64,000 bases of DNA from Streptomyces toyocaensis (GCF_000725125.1 NZ_JFCB01000004.1:203577-267576), one strand, 5' to 3'; shown: positions 35,296-44,826, counted from the stretch's first letter. A program made the numbers and translations. Notes: generated by a model from the sequence alone, not told the origin.

Positions 35296-36849
35296 GTGAC
35301 AACGGACACGGGGCTCGGTGAATCCGAGCGTGCGCGGGGCAGCCGGGTGCTCCTGGGGCTGACCAACGCCCTGTGCGAGCTCGGCTGCATGGAGGACGCG
35401 CAGGGGCGGCTGCACTTCGCCGTGGTGCTGGGCGACCTGCTCGGCGGCCAGGTCGACCTCCGGGGTGTCAAGTTACGGGAGGACGTCGTCCTCCTCGTGC
35501 GGGCGGCGCTGAACACGGCGGGCGGCGAGCGCGTACTGGTCGAAGTGGTGCGGATCCTCGAGGGGGACCTGGCGGGCGACGAACTCGACCGTCTGCTCGA
35601 CGAACTGCTGGGCCGGCCGCCGACGCCGGCCGGGCCCGGCCTCCTGGCCGGACCCGTCATCTCCCGCGAGGACGAGCTCGGCGCCCGCGCCGTCCTCGCC
35701 CGGGGTGAGTTACCCGCCACCCGTCTGCGCGACGCGCTCGTCGAGGAGCTCAACGGCCTGGACCTGCCGATCGGGCTGACGCCGGACCAGCTCCTCTCCC
35801 ACGTCCTGGGCTGGACCGCACAACTGGACGGGCTGCCGCCCGCCGTGCTCCTCGTCGACCACGCCGCCCGGCTGGCCGCCACCCCCGCCCATCGCGCCGC
35901 CCTCACCACCTGGGCCGACGACTGGGCGGGCAGGGCCGGTCTGACCGAGGAGCTCGAGGAACGCCGGCGGGCCGCCCCCACGACACCGCGCGACCCGGAC
36001 ATACCCTGCTGCCTCGTCATCGCGGTGGAGCCGGCGCGCGACGGCACCCGCGACATCGTCGTGCGCCCCTGGCTCAACACCGTGCCCGGACAGTGGAACC
36101 CCCAGCCGGGTGAACCCGCCTACACCACCCTCGACGACCTCGGCACCGCCGTCGAACGGGCGCTGAGGCAGGGCACCCGGCTCTGGACGGCACCGCGCGA
36201 GCCGGACGCGAGCGGACGCCGGCCCCCGCCGCCGTACATCGAGTTCGTCCTTCCGTACGACCTTCTCAACCACGACGTGGCCGGCCTGACGCACCGGGTC
36301 GGGGACGGCCAGCCGCTGCCGCTCAGCCTCAAGTACGGCGTCCACCTGCGCAGTCTGGAGCGCATGTGTTCGGACGACATGGTGATCCGTGACCAGTGGC
36401 GGCAGCGCTGGCACACCCTGCGGGAGCAGGGCGTCGCCGTGCACGGCTGGCGGGAAAGAGACGGTCTGCGACTCGACGCGTGGCAGGCGGGGCTCGCCGG
36501 GGAAGCACGACATACGGCGGTCGTGCTGGACGCACCCAGCGGCACCGGTGCCCTGGCGGCGCTCAAGGCCGCCATCGCGGAAGGGATAGGGCTGGCCGTG
36601 TGGGACCGCAGGGGGGTCTTCGCGGAGGAGCGGCGAGAGGTGGTGACCGCCCTGTTCGCCGCCGCCCAGACCCCGGCGCGGATCCCGACGGCCGTGCACC
36701 TGCTGCGCAAGAACGCCGAGAGCGACGGCCAGGGGCCGGGCGAGCTGCTCGGCCGCCACATCGGTTTCTTCTGGGACGATCCCACCCGGCCCATCGACTT
36801 CCAGCCCATCGATCCCGGCGATCTCGCCAGCGAGGAGGCACCCGCATGA
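35296..36849 (+). CDS. EAD2/VMAP protein of a vWA-MoxR conflict system
   Basis: A 517-residue protein whose first 100 residues match effector-associated domain 2 (ALCELGCMEDAQGRLHFAVV, then LRGVKLREDVVLLVRAAL). The C-terminal half matches VMAP-C (HTLREQGVAVHGWRER, then GIGLAVWDRRGVF and GRHIGFFWDDPTRPIDFQPI). VMAP (vWA-MoxR-associated) proteins are the third partner of MoxR-vWA NTPase systems predicted to act in biological conflict, and EADs recruit effectors. GTG 35296 has AGGGGGAAAG upstream. The stop overlaps the MoxR start (ATGA). A possible promoter (TGGTTA, 17-base gap, TAACTT) ends at 35252. Two TTA codons (35473, 35710) make its translation dependent on the rare leucyl-tRNA. Confidence 0.8.
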   Translation: MTTDTGLGESERARGSRVLLGLTNALCELGCMEDAQGRLHFAVVLGDLLGGQVDLRGVKLREDVVLLVRAALNTAGGERVLVEVVRILEGDLAGDELDRLLDELLGRPPTPAGPGLLAGPVISREDELGARAVLARGELPATRLRDALVEELNGLDLPIGLTPDQLLSHVLGWTAQLDGLPPAVLLVDHAARLAATPAHRAALTTWADDWAGRAGLTEELEERRRAAPTTPRDPDIPCCLVIAVEPARDGTRDIVVRPWLNTVPGQWNPQPGEPAYTTLDDLGTAVERALRQGTRLWTAPREPDASGRRPPPPYIEFVLPYDLLNHDVAGLTHRVGDGQPLPLSLKYGVHLRSLERMCSDDMVIRDQWRQRWHTLREQGVAVHGWRERDGLRLDAWQAGLAGEARHTAVVLDAPSGTGALAALKAAIAEGIGLAVWDRRGVFAEERREVVTALFAAAQTPARIPTAVHLLRKNAESDGQGPGELLGRHIGFFWDDPTRPIDFQPIDPGDLASEEAPA

Positions 36850-37952
36850 CCGCGCAGGAGCAGACGGTCCCCAACGGCTGGCGGGTGTTCCACGGCACGG
36901 GCCGGGAGCCGGCCGTACCACCCGTGCTGCCGCAACCGCCGCCCTGGCGCACGTTCCGGGGCGGCCCGTCCCGCCCGGTGCCGCCCGCCGACGCCCAGGC
37001 CGCGTCACGCCGCCTCGGCCACGGCGACATCGCACCGCAGCTGGGCGAGGAGGAGATCGACGTCGTCAACGCCGCCCTGCTGCTGCGGCGGCCCCTGCTG
37101 ATCACCGGCCCGCCAGGCGTCGGCAAGTCCACCCTCGCCTACCTGATCTCCCGGGAACTCGGACTGGGCCGGGTCCTGGAGTGGAACATCGTCAGCCGCA
37201 CCGTGCTGCGCGACGGCCTGTACGCCCACGACGCCATGGGCAGGGCCCAGGCCATCGCCGCCTGGCGTGCGGGACTGAACCGCGCGGCCGGGGACGCGGA
37301 GGGAGCGGCGGACGGGCCGGAGGAGCGGGCGGACGGCGGCGGTTCCGCCTCCGGCGAGTCAAGTGCACGTCAACTTCCGCCTCTGCTGGGGGACTTCGTC
37401 ACCCTGGGGCCCCTCGGCACGGCTCTGCTGCCCTACGATCGACCCCGGGTGCTTCTCGTCGACGAACTCGACAAGAGCGACATCGACCTGCCCAACGATC
37501 TGCTGCACGTCCTGGAGAATGGAAGCTATGACGTCCCGGAACTGGTGCGTGACGCCGCCGACACGGCCCGCGTCCACACCAGCGACCCCGGCAGCCAGGC
37601 CGACGTGCGGGGCGGGCGGGTCGAGTGCCGGGAGTTCCCGGTCGTGGTGATCACCAGTAACGGAGAGCGTGAGTTTCCGGCCGCTTTCCGCCGTCGTTGC
37701 CTGCCCCTGGAGATGCGCACGCCCACCCGGGAGCAGCTCCTGGCCATGGTGGAGGGGCACCTCGGAGCCCGGCCCGGGGGGACGGATGACCTGGTGGACC
37801 TGTTCGTCCAGCGGGTACAGGCGGGCGGCACCCACTCGGTCGACCAGTTGCTCAACGCTGTCCAGATGACTACGGCGGGTGGTTTCCAGGCGGATGGTCA
37901 GGGGCGTACGCTCGTGGAAATGCTCCTACGCGACCTCGCGAAGGGCCGCTGA
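36846..37952 (+). CDS. MoxR-type AAA+ ATPase
   Basis: A 368-residue AAA+ protein of the MoxR class. A proline-rich start is followed by Walker A TGPPGVGKSTLAYLI near residue 85, Walker B RVLLVDELDKSDIDLPNDLL near residue 203, and a sensor VVVITSNGEREFPAAFRRRC. Length and core match MoxR proteins that remodel vWA-containing partners. It overlaps the VMAP gene by 4 bases and abuts the FxsT-like gene (TGA then ATG), so stoichiometric co-expression is likely. A low-complexity insertion (Gly/Ala/Glu-rich, about residues 142-175) interrupts the AAA core before Walker B. Confidence 0.88.
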   Translation: MTAQEQTVPNGWRVFHGTGREPAVPPVLPQPPPWRTFRGGPSRPVPPADAQAASRRLGHGDIAPQLGEEEIDVVNAALLLRRPLLITGPPGVGKSTLAYLISRELGLGRVLEWNIVSRTVLRDGLYAHDAMGRAQAIAAWRAGLNRAAGDAEGAADGPEERADGGGSASGESSARQLPPLLGDFVTLGPLGTALLPYDRPRVLLVDELDKSDIDLPNDLLHVLENGSYDVPELVRDAADTARVHTSDPGSQADVRGGRVECREFPVVVITSNGEREFPAAFRRRCLPLEMRTPTREQLLAMVEGHLGARPGGTDDLVDLFVQRVQAGGTHSVDQLLNAVQMTTAGGFQADGQGRTLVEMLLRDLAKGR

Positions 37953-40900
37953 ATGAAGGGCTACCCCAGGGAGCACGCATCCGGGCTCGGCGACGGCTTC
38001 CCCCTTTCGGGGTCGTCGCCTCCTTCGCCGTACCCGGAGTCCGCCGACCGGGTGAACGAGCGCGGAGTGACGGCCCGGGACGCCCCCGAGCCGTCCGGGG
38101 CGCGCTGGCAGGAGGTCGCCGACGCGGTCTGGCTCGCCGCGTACTGGGACCGTCACGGCGGCCCGGCCGTCGGTGTGCCCCCGGCCGTCCGCACGGTCGT
38201 GGCACCGGCCCCGCCCGCGCCACCGCGTCCCGGGCCCCCGCCGGTGACCGAGGAGCAGGAGCGGCCGGACACCCCCGCGGCCGACGCGTCCCCGGTCACC
38301 CCCGCCCCCGTTCCCGCCGCCGAGGGCCCCGCCCCCGGCCGCCGGCCCGGCACCGCCGGCGCTCCCGCCGGCCCGCCCCCCTCAGGCACCGCCGGGCACG
38401 CGGCCGGCGAACCCACTCCCGCCGCACACCTGTTACCCGACCCCGAGGGCCCCTTCGCCGTGGACGTCGGGCAGCCGCTGCTGCCCGCGGACGACCGGCC
38501 GCAGCACGGACCCGGCCGCGTCACCGCGCAGTTCGCGCGCGCCCTCCACCTGCTCGCCCGCCGCATCCCCTCCCGCGACACCCTGGAACTGGACGAGGAG
38601 ACCACCGCCGAACAGGGAGTCGTCGACGGCATGTGGATGCCCTTCCTGCGCCCCGCCCGCTCCTCGGCCTTCCAGCTGGTGCTGCTCGTCGACGACGCCC
38701 CCACCCTGCGGATCTGGAAGGACTCCGTCACCCGCCTGGCCAGAGCGGCCGAGCACAGCGGCGCCTTCCGCACCGTGCGCACGGTCCGGGTGAACGTGCC
38801 GCGCACCGGCCCCGCCACCCTGCGCTGGGGCACCGGACGGACCACCTCCGACCCCGGAGAACTCCTCGACGGACGCGGCGGCCGCATCTTCCTCGTCGTC
38901 ACCGACGGCCTGGCCCACGGCTGGGCCGCACCCGCCGCCGACGCACTCCTCGGCCGTCTCGCCCACGCCGGCCCCACGGCCCTGGTGCACCTGCTGCCGC
39001 CCCACATGCGCCGTCGCTCCACCCTCTACCCGTACGAGGCCGTGCTGGAGGCGGGCGGATTCGGTGCCGCCAACGACGCCCTCACCCACTGGCCCCCGCC
39101 CGGCGGACCCGACCCCCTGCGGCCCCTGCCGGACGGCGGCGACGGATCGGTGCCGGTGCCGGTGCTCTCCCTCAAACCCGGCTCGCTCGCCGCCTGGGCC
39201 GGCCTGGTGACCGGGGAGCGCGGGGTGCGCCGCGCGCTGCCGATCGTGCTGGCCGGGACCCTCGTCAAGGGCGCACCCGCACCGGGACTGCGCGCCCCGC
39301 GCTTCCCGCGCGCCGCCAGGACCGCCGTCCGCCGCTTCTTCACCCTCGCCACCCCCGCCGCGCGCCGGCTCGCCTCGCAGCTCGCCGCCGTGCCGTTCGA
39401 CTTCGACCTCTTCGACCAGCTCAGGCGCCGCATCATGCCGGAGACCCGGCCGGACCATCTGGCGGAGATCCTGATGGGCGGGCTGATCGACTGGGACAGC
39501 GGCGCGGAGGGCCGGCCCGAGTTCGCCGAGGGTGTCCGCGAGGAACTCCTCGCGACCACCACCCGCACCCAACTCGCCCACACCGTCAGCGTGGTGGGCG
39601 AGCTGCCCGCGGCGGGAGAGCGCGGTGCCGCGCTGCGCGCCGCCCTGCGTGACCCCCTGGGCGCCTCCCTGCCGGACCCGTCCGCCGGCGGCTGGGCCCG
39701 CAGCGAGCTGGCGGTGATGCGGGCGCTGGCGGGGCCGTACTCCGAGCGGGCGCGTCGTATCGAGCCACGTCTCTCCCGCCACACCGGGGCGGGCACGGCC
39801 GAATGGGTGCATGCTGGTTCGTCCGGAGTTGCGCCCTCCGAGGTGAACCGCGCTATTGATGGGGGATCGTCCGGCGGAGGGGGAAGCCTGCCACCGTCGA
39901 ACGGTCCCGACGAACCAGGAGAGCCCGTGCCAAGCCCGGTAACCGACGCCACCCGACAAGAAGCCCCGGAGGCTGAGCCGCTCATGCAGAGCACCATGAC
40001 CCCGACGCCCGCCCTTCTGGTGAACGTTCCCCTCCGGAACACCTCGTTCGTCGGCCGGCAGGCGCTGCTGAGGGCCGTGGAGGACCAACTGGGGGACCAG
40101 GACACGGCGGCCGTGCTCCCGCACGCGCTGCACGGGCTGGGTGGTGTCGGCAAGTCCCAGCTGGCACTGGAGTACATCTACACGCACCAGCACGACTACA
40201 AGGTCATCTGCTGGATCCCCGCCGAACGGGAGAGCCTGATCCTGGCCGCGCTGGCCCAGCTGGCGGCCCAGCTCGGCGTCGCGCCGGCGGGTCAGGGGAG
40301 CATGGGCGCGCCCGCCGCCAACACCGCCGTGCCCGCCGTGCTGGAGGCGCTGCGCACCGGCACCCCGTACGACCGGTGGCTGCTCGTCTTCGACAACGCG
40401 GAGGACGTCGAGGCGGTGCGCCAGTACTTCCCGACCAACGGACCGGGAAAGGTCATCGTCACCTCCCGGAACCGGGCCTGGGAGCGCGTGGCCACCCCGC
40501 TGCCCGTGAACGTGTTCGACCGCGAGGAGTCCGTCGAACTGCTCCAGCGGCGCTCGCCCGACCTCTCGGAGGAGGACGCCGACCGGCTCGCCGAGGCCCT
40601 CGGTGACCTGCCGCTGGCCGTCGAGCAGGCGGGCGCCTGGCGCGCGGTCACCGGGATGCTCGTCGACGAGTACCTCGATCTGCTCGCCCAGCGCAGCCCG
40701 GAGATCCTCGAACTCGACCCGGCCCCCGACTACCCGGTCTCCGTGGCCGCCGCCTGGGACATCTCGCTGGAGCGGATCCAGGCGAACAACCCGGGCGCCC
40801 GCCAGCTCCTGGACATCTGCGCCAGCATGGCCCCGGAGCCGATCCCGCGGTCCATGCTGCGCGGCAGCCGGGGCGTGAACGTGACGCCCGAGGTCGACCC

Positions 40901-42506
40901 GCTGCTGCGGGAGTCGATCAAGCTGAACCGCGCGGTGCGCGACCTCAGCCAGTTCTCCCTGATCAAGGTGGACCCGCGCTCCGACACGCTCCAGATGCAC
41001 CGTCTGCTGCAGACGGTGCTCCTGGCCAAACTGGGCCGGCAGGAGCGCGAGCGGATGCGGGACGCCGCCCACCAGCTGCTGTCGGCGGCCAAGCCGGGCC
41101 CGTCCGGCTCGTCGCTGGAATGGCGCGCCTACCAGGCGCTGCTCCCGCACGTCCTGACCTCGCAGGCGGTGACCAGCACCGACACCTATGTGCGTGAGCT
41201 GGTGTTCGACACCGTCTGGTTCCTCTACTACTGGGGTGACCACGAGGGCGCGGCCGACTTCGCGCGGCAGGCGTGGAGCGCCTGGCTCGCGGCCTCGGGA
41301 GAGGAGGACCTCCACGTCATCCGCATGACCAAGAGCCTCGGCTTCCTGCTCCGCCAGAACGGCCAGGTGCCCGAGTCCATCCCGCTCACCGAGAAGGCCC
41401 TGGAGGTGTCGCGCCGCATCAGCGCAGACACCGAGGACCTGATCGACTCGCTGTGCGAGATGGCTGACGCCCGCGGCTACCAGGGGCGGTTCGAGGAGGC
41501 GCGGAAGCTGACCGAGGAGGCCGCCGAGCTGGCCCGGTCGCTGTTCGGCACCGACGACCCGACGACGCTGCGCGCCACCCATGCCCTGGGCGTGGAGCTG
41601 CGGCTGTGCGGCACCTTCCGTCAGGCGCTGCCGCTGGACCAGGAGAACGCCCGGCAGCGGGAACTGTTGTTCGGGCCCGCCAGCTTCTTCACCCTCAACA
41701 CCCTCAACGGGCTCTCCATCGACATGCGGGAGAGCGGCGACTACATGGGCGCGCGGGACTTCCAGGAGGACGTCCACCGCCGGGCCAAAGCGGCGTTCGG
41801 CGAGGAGCATCCCCTCACCCTGCGCATCGCCCGCAACCTCGCGATCTGCCGTCGCCGTGACGGTGCGCTCGCCGAGGCGGCGAAGCTTTCCGAGGAGACC
41901 TTGAGGCGGTTCGTCGCCCGGTACGGGCCGGATCACTTCGACTCCCTGACCACGGCGGCCAACCTCTCCGTCGACCGGCGCCTCGCCGGTGACCTGGACG
42001 GCTCCCGTGAGCTGGCGGAGTCGACCGTGCGGCGGTTCGAGCAGCGCCTCGGTCCGAATCACGCGTACACGCTGCTGACGAAGGCGAATCTCGCCGCGAC
42101 CTGGCGTGCGCTGGGCGCCCATGACACGGCCCACGACCTGGAGGAGGACGCGGAGCGCCGGCTGACCGAGTCGGTGGGAGAACGTCACATCACCACCCTG
42201 ACCGTGGCCATCGGCCGGGCCAACACGGCGTACGGCCGGCTCGACTTCGAGCGGGCCCATGCCATCGACTCGGCCAATCTGCCGCTGCTGGCGGAGAACG
42301 CGGGCGAGGAGCACCCCCTCACGTTGTCCGTGATGGCGAACCTTGCCCTCGACAAGCGGGGTCTGGGCCGTGGGGCCGAGGCGGACGAGTTGCAGCGCAA
42401 GGCGGTGGAGGGCTTCAGCCGTGTGGTGCGTCCGGACCACCACTGGCTGGCGGCGGCGCTCCAGCGGTCCCGCATCGAGTGCGACATGGCTCCGATGCCC
42501 CTGTGA
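37953..42506 (+). CDS. FxsT-like vWA-like / NB-ARC / TPR protein
   Basis: As annotated, 1,517 residues. After a disordered Pro/Ala-rich segment comes an SAV_2336-type N-terminal domain (FQLVLLVDDAPTLRIWKDS near residue 240, then RIFLVVTDGLAHGW), which I read as a degenerate vWA fold. An NB-ARC NTPase follows, with P-loop HGLGGVGKSQLALEY near 726, Walker B WLLVFDNAED near 808, and VIVTSRN and LGDLPLAVEQAGAW after it. Many tetratricopeptide repeats fill about 1050-1500. The architecture equals the TPR protein FxsT of FxSxx-COOH RiPP systems and supplies the vWA-like partner expected beside MoxR and VMAP. Starts at GTG 38052 or 38067 are also possible; a hairpin lies just before them. One TTA codon at 38433. 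NB-ARC proteins typically oligomerise on sensing a trigger. Confidence 0.85.
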   Translation: MKGYPREHASGLGDGFPLSGSSPPSPYPESADRVNERGVTARDAPEPSGARWQEVADAVWLAAYWDRHGGPAVGVPPAVRTVVAPAPPAPPRPGPPPVTEEQERPDTPAADASPVTPAPVPAAEGPAPGRRPGTAGAPAGPPPSGTAGHAAGEPTPAAHLLPDPEGPFAVDVGQPLLPADDRPQHGPGRVTAQFARALHLLARRIPSRDTLELDEETTAEQGVVDGMWMPFLRPARSSAFQLVLLVDDAPTLRIWKDSVTRLARAAEHSGAFRTVRTVRVNVPRTGPATLRWGTGRTTSDPGELLDGRGGRIFLVVTDGLAHGWAAPAADALLGRLAHAGPTALVHLLPPHMRRRSTLYPYEAVLEAGGFGAANDALTHWPPPGGPDPLRPLPDGGDGSVPVPVLSLKPGSLAAWAGLVTGERGVRRALPIVLAGTLVKGAPAPGLRAPRFPRAARTAVRRFFTLATPAARRLASQLAAVPFDFDLFDQLRRRIMPETRPDHLAEILMGGLIDWDSGAEGRPEFAEGVREELLATTTRTQLAHTVSVVGELPAAGERGAALRAALRDPLGASLPDPSAGGWARSELAVMRALAGPYSERARRIEPRLSRHTGAGTAEWVHAGSSGVAPSEVNRAIDGGSSGGGGSLPPSNGPDEPGEPVPSPVTDATRQEAPEAEPLMQSTMTPTPALLVNVPLRNTSFVGRQALLRAVEDQLGDQDTAAVLPHALHGLGGVGKSQLALEYIYTHQHDYKVICWIPAERESLILAALAQLAAQLGVAPAGQGSMGAPAANTAVPAVLEALRTGTPYDRWLLVFDNAEDVEAVRQYFPTNGPGKVIVTSRNRAWERVATPLPVNVFDREESVELLQRRSPDLSEEDADRLAEALGDLPLAVEQAGAWRAVTGMLVDEYLDLLAQRSPEILELDPAPDYPVSVAAAWDISLERIQANNPGARQLLDICASMAPEPIPRSMLRGSRGVNVTPEVDPLLRESIKLNRAVRDLSQFSLIKVDPRSDTLQMHRLLQTVLLAKLGRQERERMRDAAHQLLSAAKPGPSGSSLEWRAYQALLPHVLTSQAVTSTDTYVRELVFDTVWFLYYWGDHEGAADFARQAWSAWLAASGEEDLHVIRMTKSLGFLLRQNGQVPESIPLTEKALEVSRRISADTEDLIDSLCEMADARGYQGRFEEARKLTEEAAELARSLFGTDDPTTLRATHALGVELRLCGTFRQALPLDQENARQRELLFGPASFFTLNTLNGLSIDMRESGDYMGARDFQEDVHRRAKAAFGEEHPLTLRIARNLAICRRRDGALAEAAKLSEETLRRFVARYGPDHFDSLTTAANLSVDRRLAGDLDGSRELAESTVRRFEQRLGPNHAYTLLTKANLAATWRALGAHDTAHDLEEDAERRLTESVGERHITTLTVAIGRANTAYGRLDFERAHAIDSANLPLLAENAGEEHPLTLSVMANLALDKRGLGRGAEADELQRKAVEGFSRVVRPDHHWLAAALQRSRIECDMAPMPL
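37989..38020 (+). promoter_or_regulatory. Hairpin near the FxsT-like start
   Basis: GGCGACG pairs with CGTCGCC, with an inner CCCC/GGGG stem and a T-rich loop. It lies 37 bases after the MoxR stop. If translation starts at GTG 38052 or 38067, this is an intergenic attenuator-like structure; if at ATG 37953, it is inside the coding sequence. Confidence 0.4.
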
Positions 42507-42517
42507 CACAGGACGGC

Positions 42518-42551
42518 GGCCCCGCCCCCGGACGGTACGGGGTGCGGGGCC
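42518..42551. terminator. Bidirectional terminator between convergent genes
   Basis: GGCCCCGC plus CCCCG pair with CGGGG plus GCGGGGCC around a 7-base loop. It lies between the stop of the FxsT-like gene and the stop of the leftward antiporter gene. Confidence 0.8.
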
Positions 42552-42560
42552 ACCCTCGTG

Positions 42561-43895
42561 TCAGGGACCGGGGGCGGTCGCCGTGCTCTCCGAGGGTGCC
42601 GATGGCCCCGGTGCGCCGGGAGGGCCGTCGGTCCGGTGCGGGGCGCGGGTGGCAGTCCCCAGGGGCGGGCGCCCGGCCCTGCGTTGCACCAGCATCAACA
42701 TCGGCTGGGTGAGCAGGGTCGTGGCCAGGGCCATCAGGACCAGGACGGTGTAGAGCGGGCCGCTCAGCAGACCGGCACGGAGGCCGGCGTCGAGGGCGAT
42801 CAGTTCCGTCAGACCGCGGGCGCTCAGCAGCACCCCCACGGTCCGCGCGTCGTCGCGGTCCAGCCCGCCGAGGCGTGCCGCCACCGTGCCACTGCCGACC
42901 TTCGTGGTCACGGCCAGCACCGTCACCACGGCGAGGGCCGCCCAGCCCGTGCCGTTCAGGCTGTTGAGCGCGACGGCCTGTCCCGAGACGACGAAGAAGA
43001 ACGGCAGCAGCAGTGCGCTGACGTCATGCAGCGGACGCAGCAGATCCGGATCGAGTGTTCCGTCCCTCTCCCGGGGACAGACGAACCCGGCCAGCAGCGC
43101 ACCGCAGATCGCGTGCAGTCCCAGGTACTGCGTCACGGACGCCGCCCCGAAGGCGAAGCCGACGAGCAGCGACAGCCGCAGCAGGGGCTCCATCTGGGTG
43201 CGCCACAGCAGTCGGCGCAGCAGCGGCCGGGCCGCCACCAGCATCAGCGCGAGGAAGCCGGCCGCGAGCAGCGCCCGCCAGTACCAGGACAGTTCCCGCC
43301 CGTCGTCGCTCTCCAGCAGGGTGCCGGCCAGCACCGTCCAGCCGATGACGTCCAGCAGCCCGGCGGCGGACACCGCCATCACCCCCGGGACCGTGCTGGC
43401 CAGGCCGTTCTCCCGCACTATGGCCGTCAGGACCGGTACCGCCGTGATCGACAGGGCGACCCCGGCGAACACCACCGTGCCGGGGGAGAGGTGGGGCATG
43501 TCAAGGGCGCGCAACTGCGCACGGAACAGCAGCGCACACCCGCTGCCCACGGCCATCGGCACCACGAAGGCCGTCAGGGCCACCCCCACGGCCGTACGCG
43601 TCCGGGAGCCCAGGAGCGTCAGGTCCAGCTCGTAACCCACCGCGAACAGGAACACGACCAGGGCGAACTGGGCCAGTCCCTGCAGTGCCGTGCCGATCTG
43701 TTCGGGGAACAGCAGGGCGTGGACGTCGGGGGCGGTGGTGCCCAGCAGAGAGGGGCCGAGCGCTATGCCCGCGGCCAGCTGGCCGACGATGTACGGCTGC
43801 TTCAGCCGCCGGGCCAGCCAGCCGGCCGCATGGCCGGCCGTCAGGACGAGTGCCGAGGCGAACAGGAAATGCGTCACCATCGCGTCAGGGCGCAC
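42561..43895 (-). CDS. CPA2-type cation/proton antiporter
   Basis: An inner-membrane protein of 444 residues with about 12 helices: FASALVLTAGHAAGWLARRL, QPYIVGQLAAGIALGPSLLG, the antiporter core FAGVALSITAVPVLTAI, and LLSARGLTELIALDAGL. These are typical of the KefB/NapA-like CPA2 family exchanging Na+ or K+ for protons. It lacks a C-terminal RCK/TrkA domain and ends in a short Pro/Ser/Ala tail. GTG 43895 was preferred (AGGGGGA just upstream); ATG 43880 is an alternative. It lies between the FxsT-like gene and the FxsA-like gene on the opposite strand, so it interrupts that set. Confidence 0.88.
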   Translation of the reverse strand: MRPDAMVTHFLFASALVLTAGHAAGWLARRLKQPYIVGQLAAGIALGPSLLGTTAPDVHALLFPEQIGTALQGLAQFALVVFLFAVGYELDLTLLGSRTRTAVGVALTAFVVPMAVGSGCALLFRAQLRALDMPHLSPGTVVFAGVALSITAVPVLTAIVRENGLASTVPGVMAVSAAGLLDVIGWTVLAGTLLESDDGRELSWYWRALLAAGFLALMLVAARPLLRRLLWRTQMEPLLRLSLLVGFAFGAASVTQYLGLHAICGALLAGFVCPRERDGTLDPDLLRPLHDVSALLLPFFFVVSGQAVALNSLNGTGWAALAVVTVLAVTTKVGSGTVAARLGGLDRDDARTVGVLLSARGLTELIALDAGLRAGLLSGPLYTVLVLMALATTLLTQPMLMLVQRRAGRPPLGTATRAPHRTDGPPGAPGPSAPSESTATAPGP

Positions 43896-44507
43896 AGGGT
43901 CCCCCTGTTGTTCGTTCGTCGGGGCCGACGGAGCGGCCCGAGGCGGGTCGTCGCACGCGTGCTCGACCCCCAACTTTCTTAGAGTACGGGCAACTTGACT
44001 GCGAAAGGACTGTCGTGCGCGCGAGTCACCCGAGTCACTGGGAGCACATGACAGCGGTCGTTGTCACGGGCGGGGCAGTGATGCGCGGACCGGGCTCTGT
44101 GAAGCTCGCGGGGGCGCGCACGGGCGCCGGCCCCATCCGGAGGCACTGTTTCCGGCCGCGCGAACACACCTCGCAGCCCTCAGGGAAGCGAGCCGTACTC
44201 TGCCGTACCCCCTGCATCCGCCCGGGAATCCCGGGCGCCCCGGGTTCCCCCGCCCGGACGTGCCCCCGTCGGCCCGGACAGATGTCGCAGGCCACCCCAC
44301 CGGTCCCGCCCGGCATGCCCCGGGTGGGGCGGGTGCCAGACCGTGGCCCGGGGCGCACGCGTCGGCGACCGCGACAAGGGGGACGAGACCGTCCAAAAGA
44401 TCGGGTGGCGTGATCGTACGGTTTTCGACCCGGGCCGGAATGGCCATGATGGAAAAGGGACATGGTCACGGGGCATCGCGTGCCACCGTGCGAGAAGGGG
44501 GTACATC
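43896..44507. other. Gap upstream of the FxsA-like peptide; contains a 19-base palindrome
   Basis: No supported gene. It should contain the divergent promoters of the antiporter and the FxsA-like gene. At 44219-44237 there is a perfect inverted repeat, CGCCCGGGA-a-TCCCGGGCG, of the kind bound by dimeric regulators or able to form a hairpin. Open frames on both strands here lack start signals and families. Confidence 0.45.
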
Positions 44508-44735
44508 TTGGAGCAGCCGCCCGCTCTGTGCCACACCGCCGACCGTGAGCCGGCCACCGGTGCGGGGACCGACCTCTGGGAGTCGGATCTGGCCGACCTG
44601 GCGGGCCTGCCCCTGGCCGCGCTGGACGGTCTCGCGCCGCTCCCCCCGACCGTCCGCGTGCTCGAGGAGGTCCTGCGCGCACGCGGCGGTATCACCGGCG
44701 GAAACGACGGGCCGGGGGGTGCCCGGGCCGAGTGA
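44508..44735 (+). CDS. FxsA-like small peptide (degenerate FxSxx-COOH precursor)
   Basis: A 75-residue peptide from TTG 44508, chosen because GAAGGGGGT lies 6 bases upstream; the in-frame ATG at 44343 would add an implausible leader. Residues 25-42 read ESDLADLAGLPLAALDGL and are followed by VLEEVLR, which closely follow the leader helix of FxSxx-COOH RiPP precursors (SDL..L..LPLAAL..L). The usual C-terminal FxSxx motif is absent; the peptide ends in a Gly/Asn/Asp-rich tail GGNDGPGGARAE. It lies 91 bases before an HExxH-type predicted peptide hydroxylase and about 2 kb from the FxsT-like gene. It may be a variant precursor with a different core, or a decayed one. No radical SAM gene is present in the window. 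Confidence 0.5.
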   Translation: MEQPPALCHTADREPATGAGTDLWESDLADLAGLPLAALDGLAPLPPTVRVLEEVLRARGGITGGNDGPGGARAE

Positions 44736-44826
44736 CGTGTCCGTGCCTCGGCGGTGGGGGTCCGGACGAGCCCCGACGGGCCGCCGGTCCACCTGTCCGC
44801 GTCCGTGACCGGAGGTCCCGCCCCTC

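Noticed and set aside
38433..42509. Very long minus-strand frame opposite the FxsT-like gene
   Set aside because: Antisense shadow of high-GC coding DNA; the plus strand carries NB-ARC and TPR motifs.
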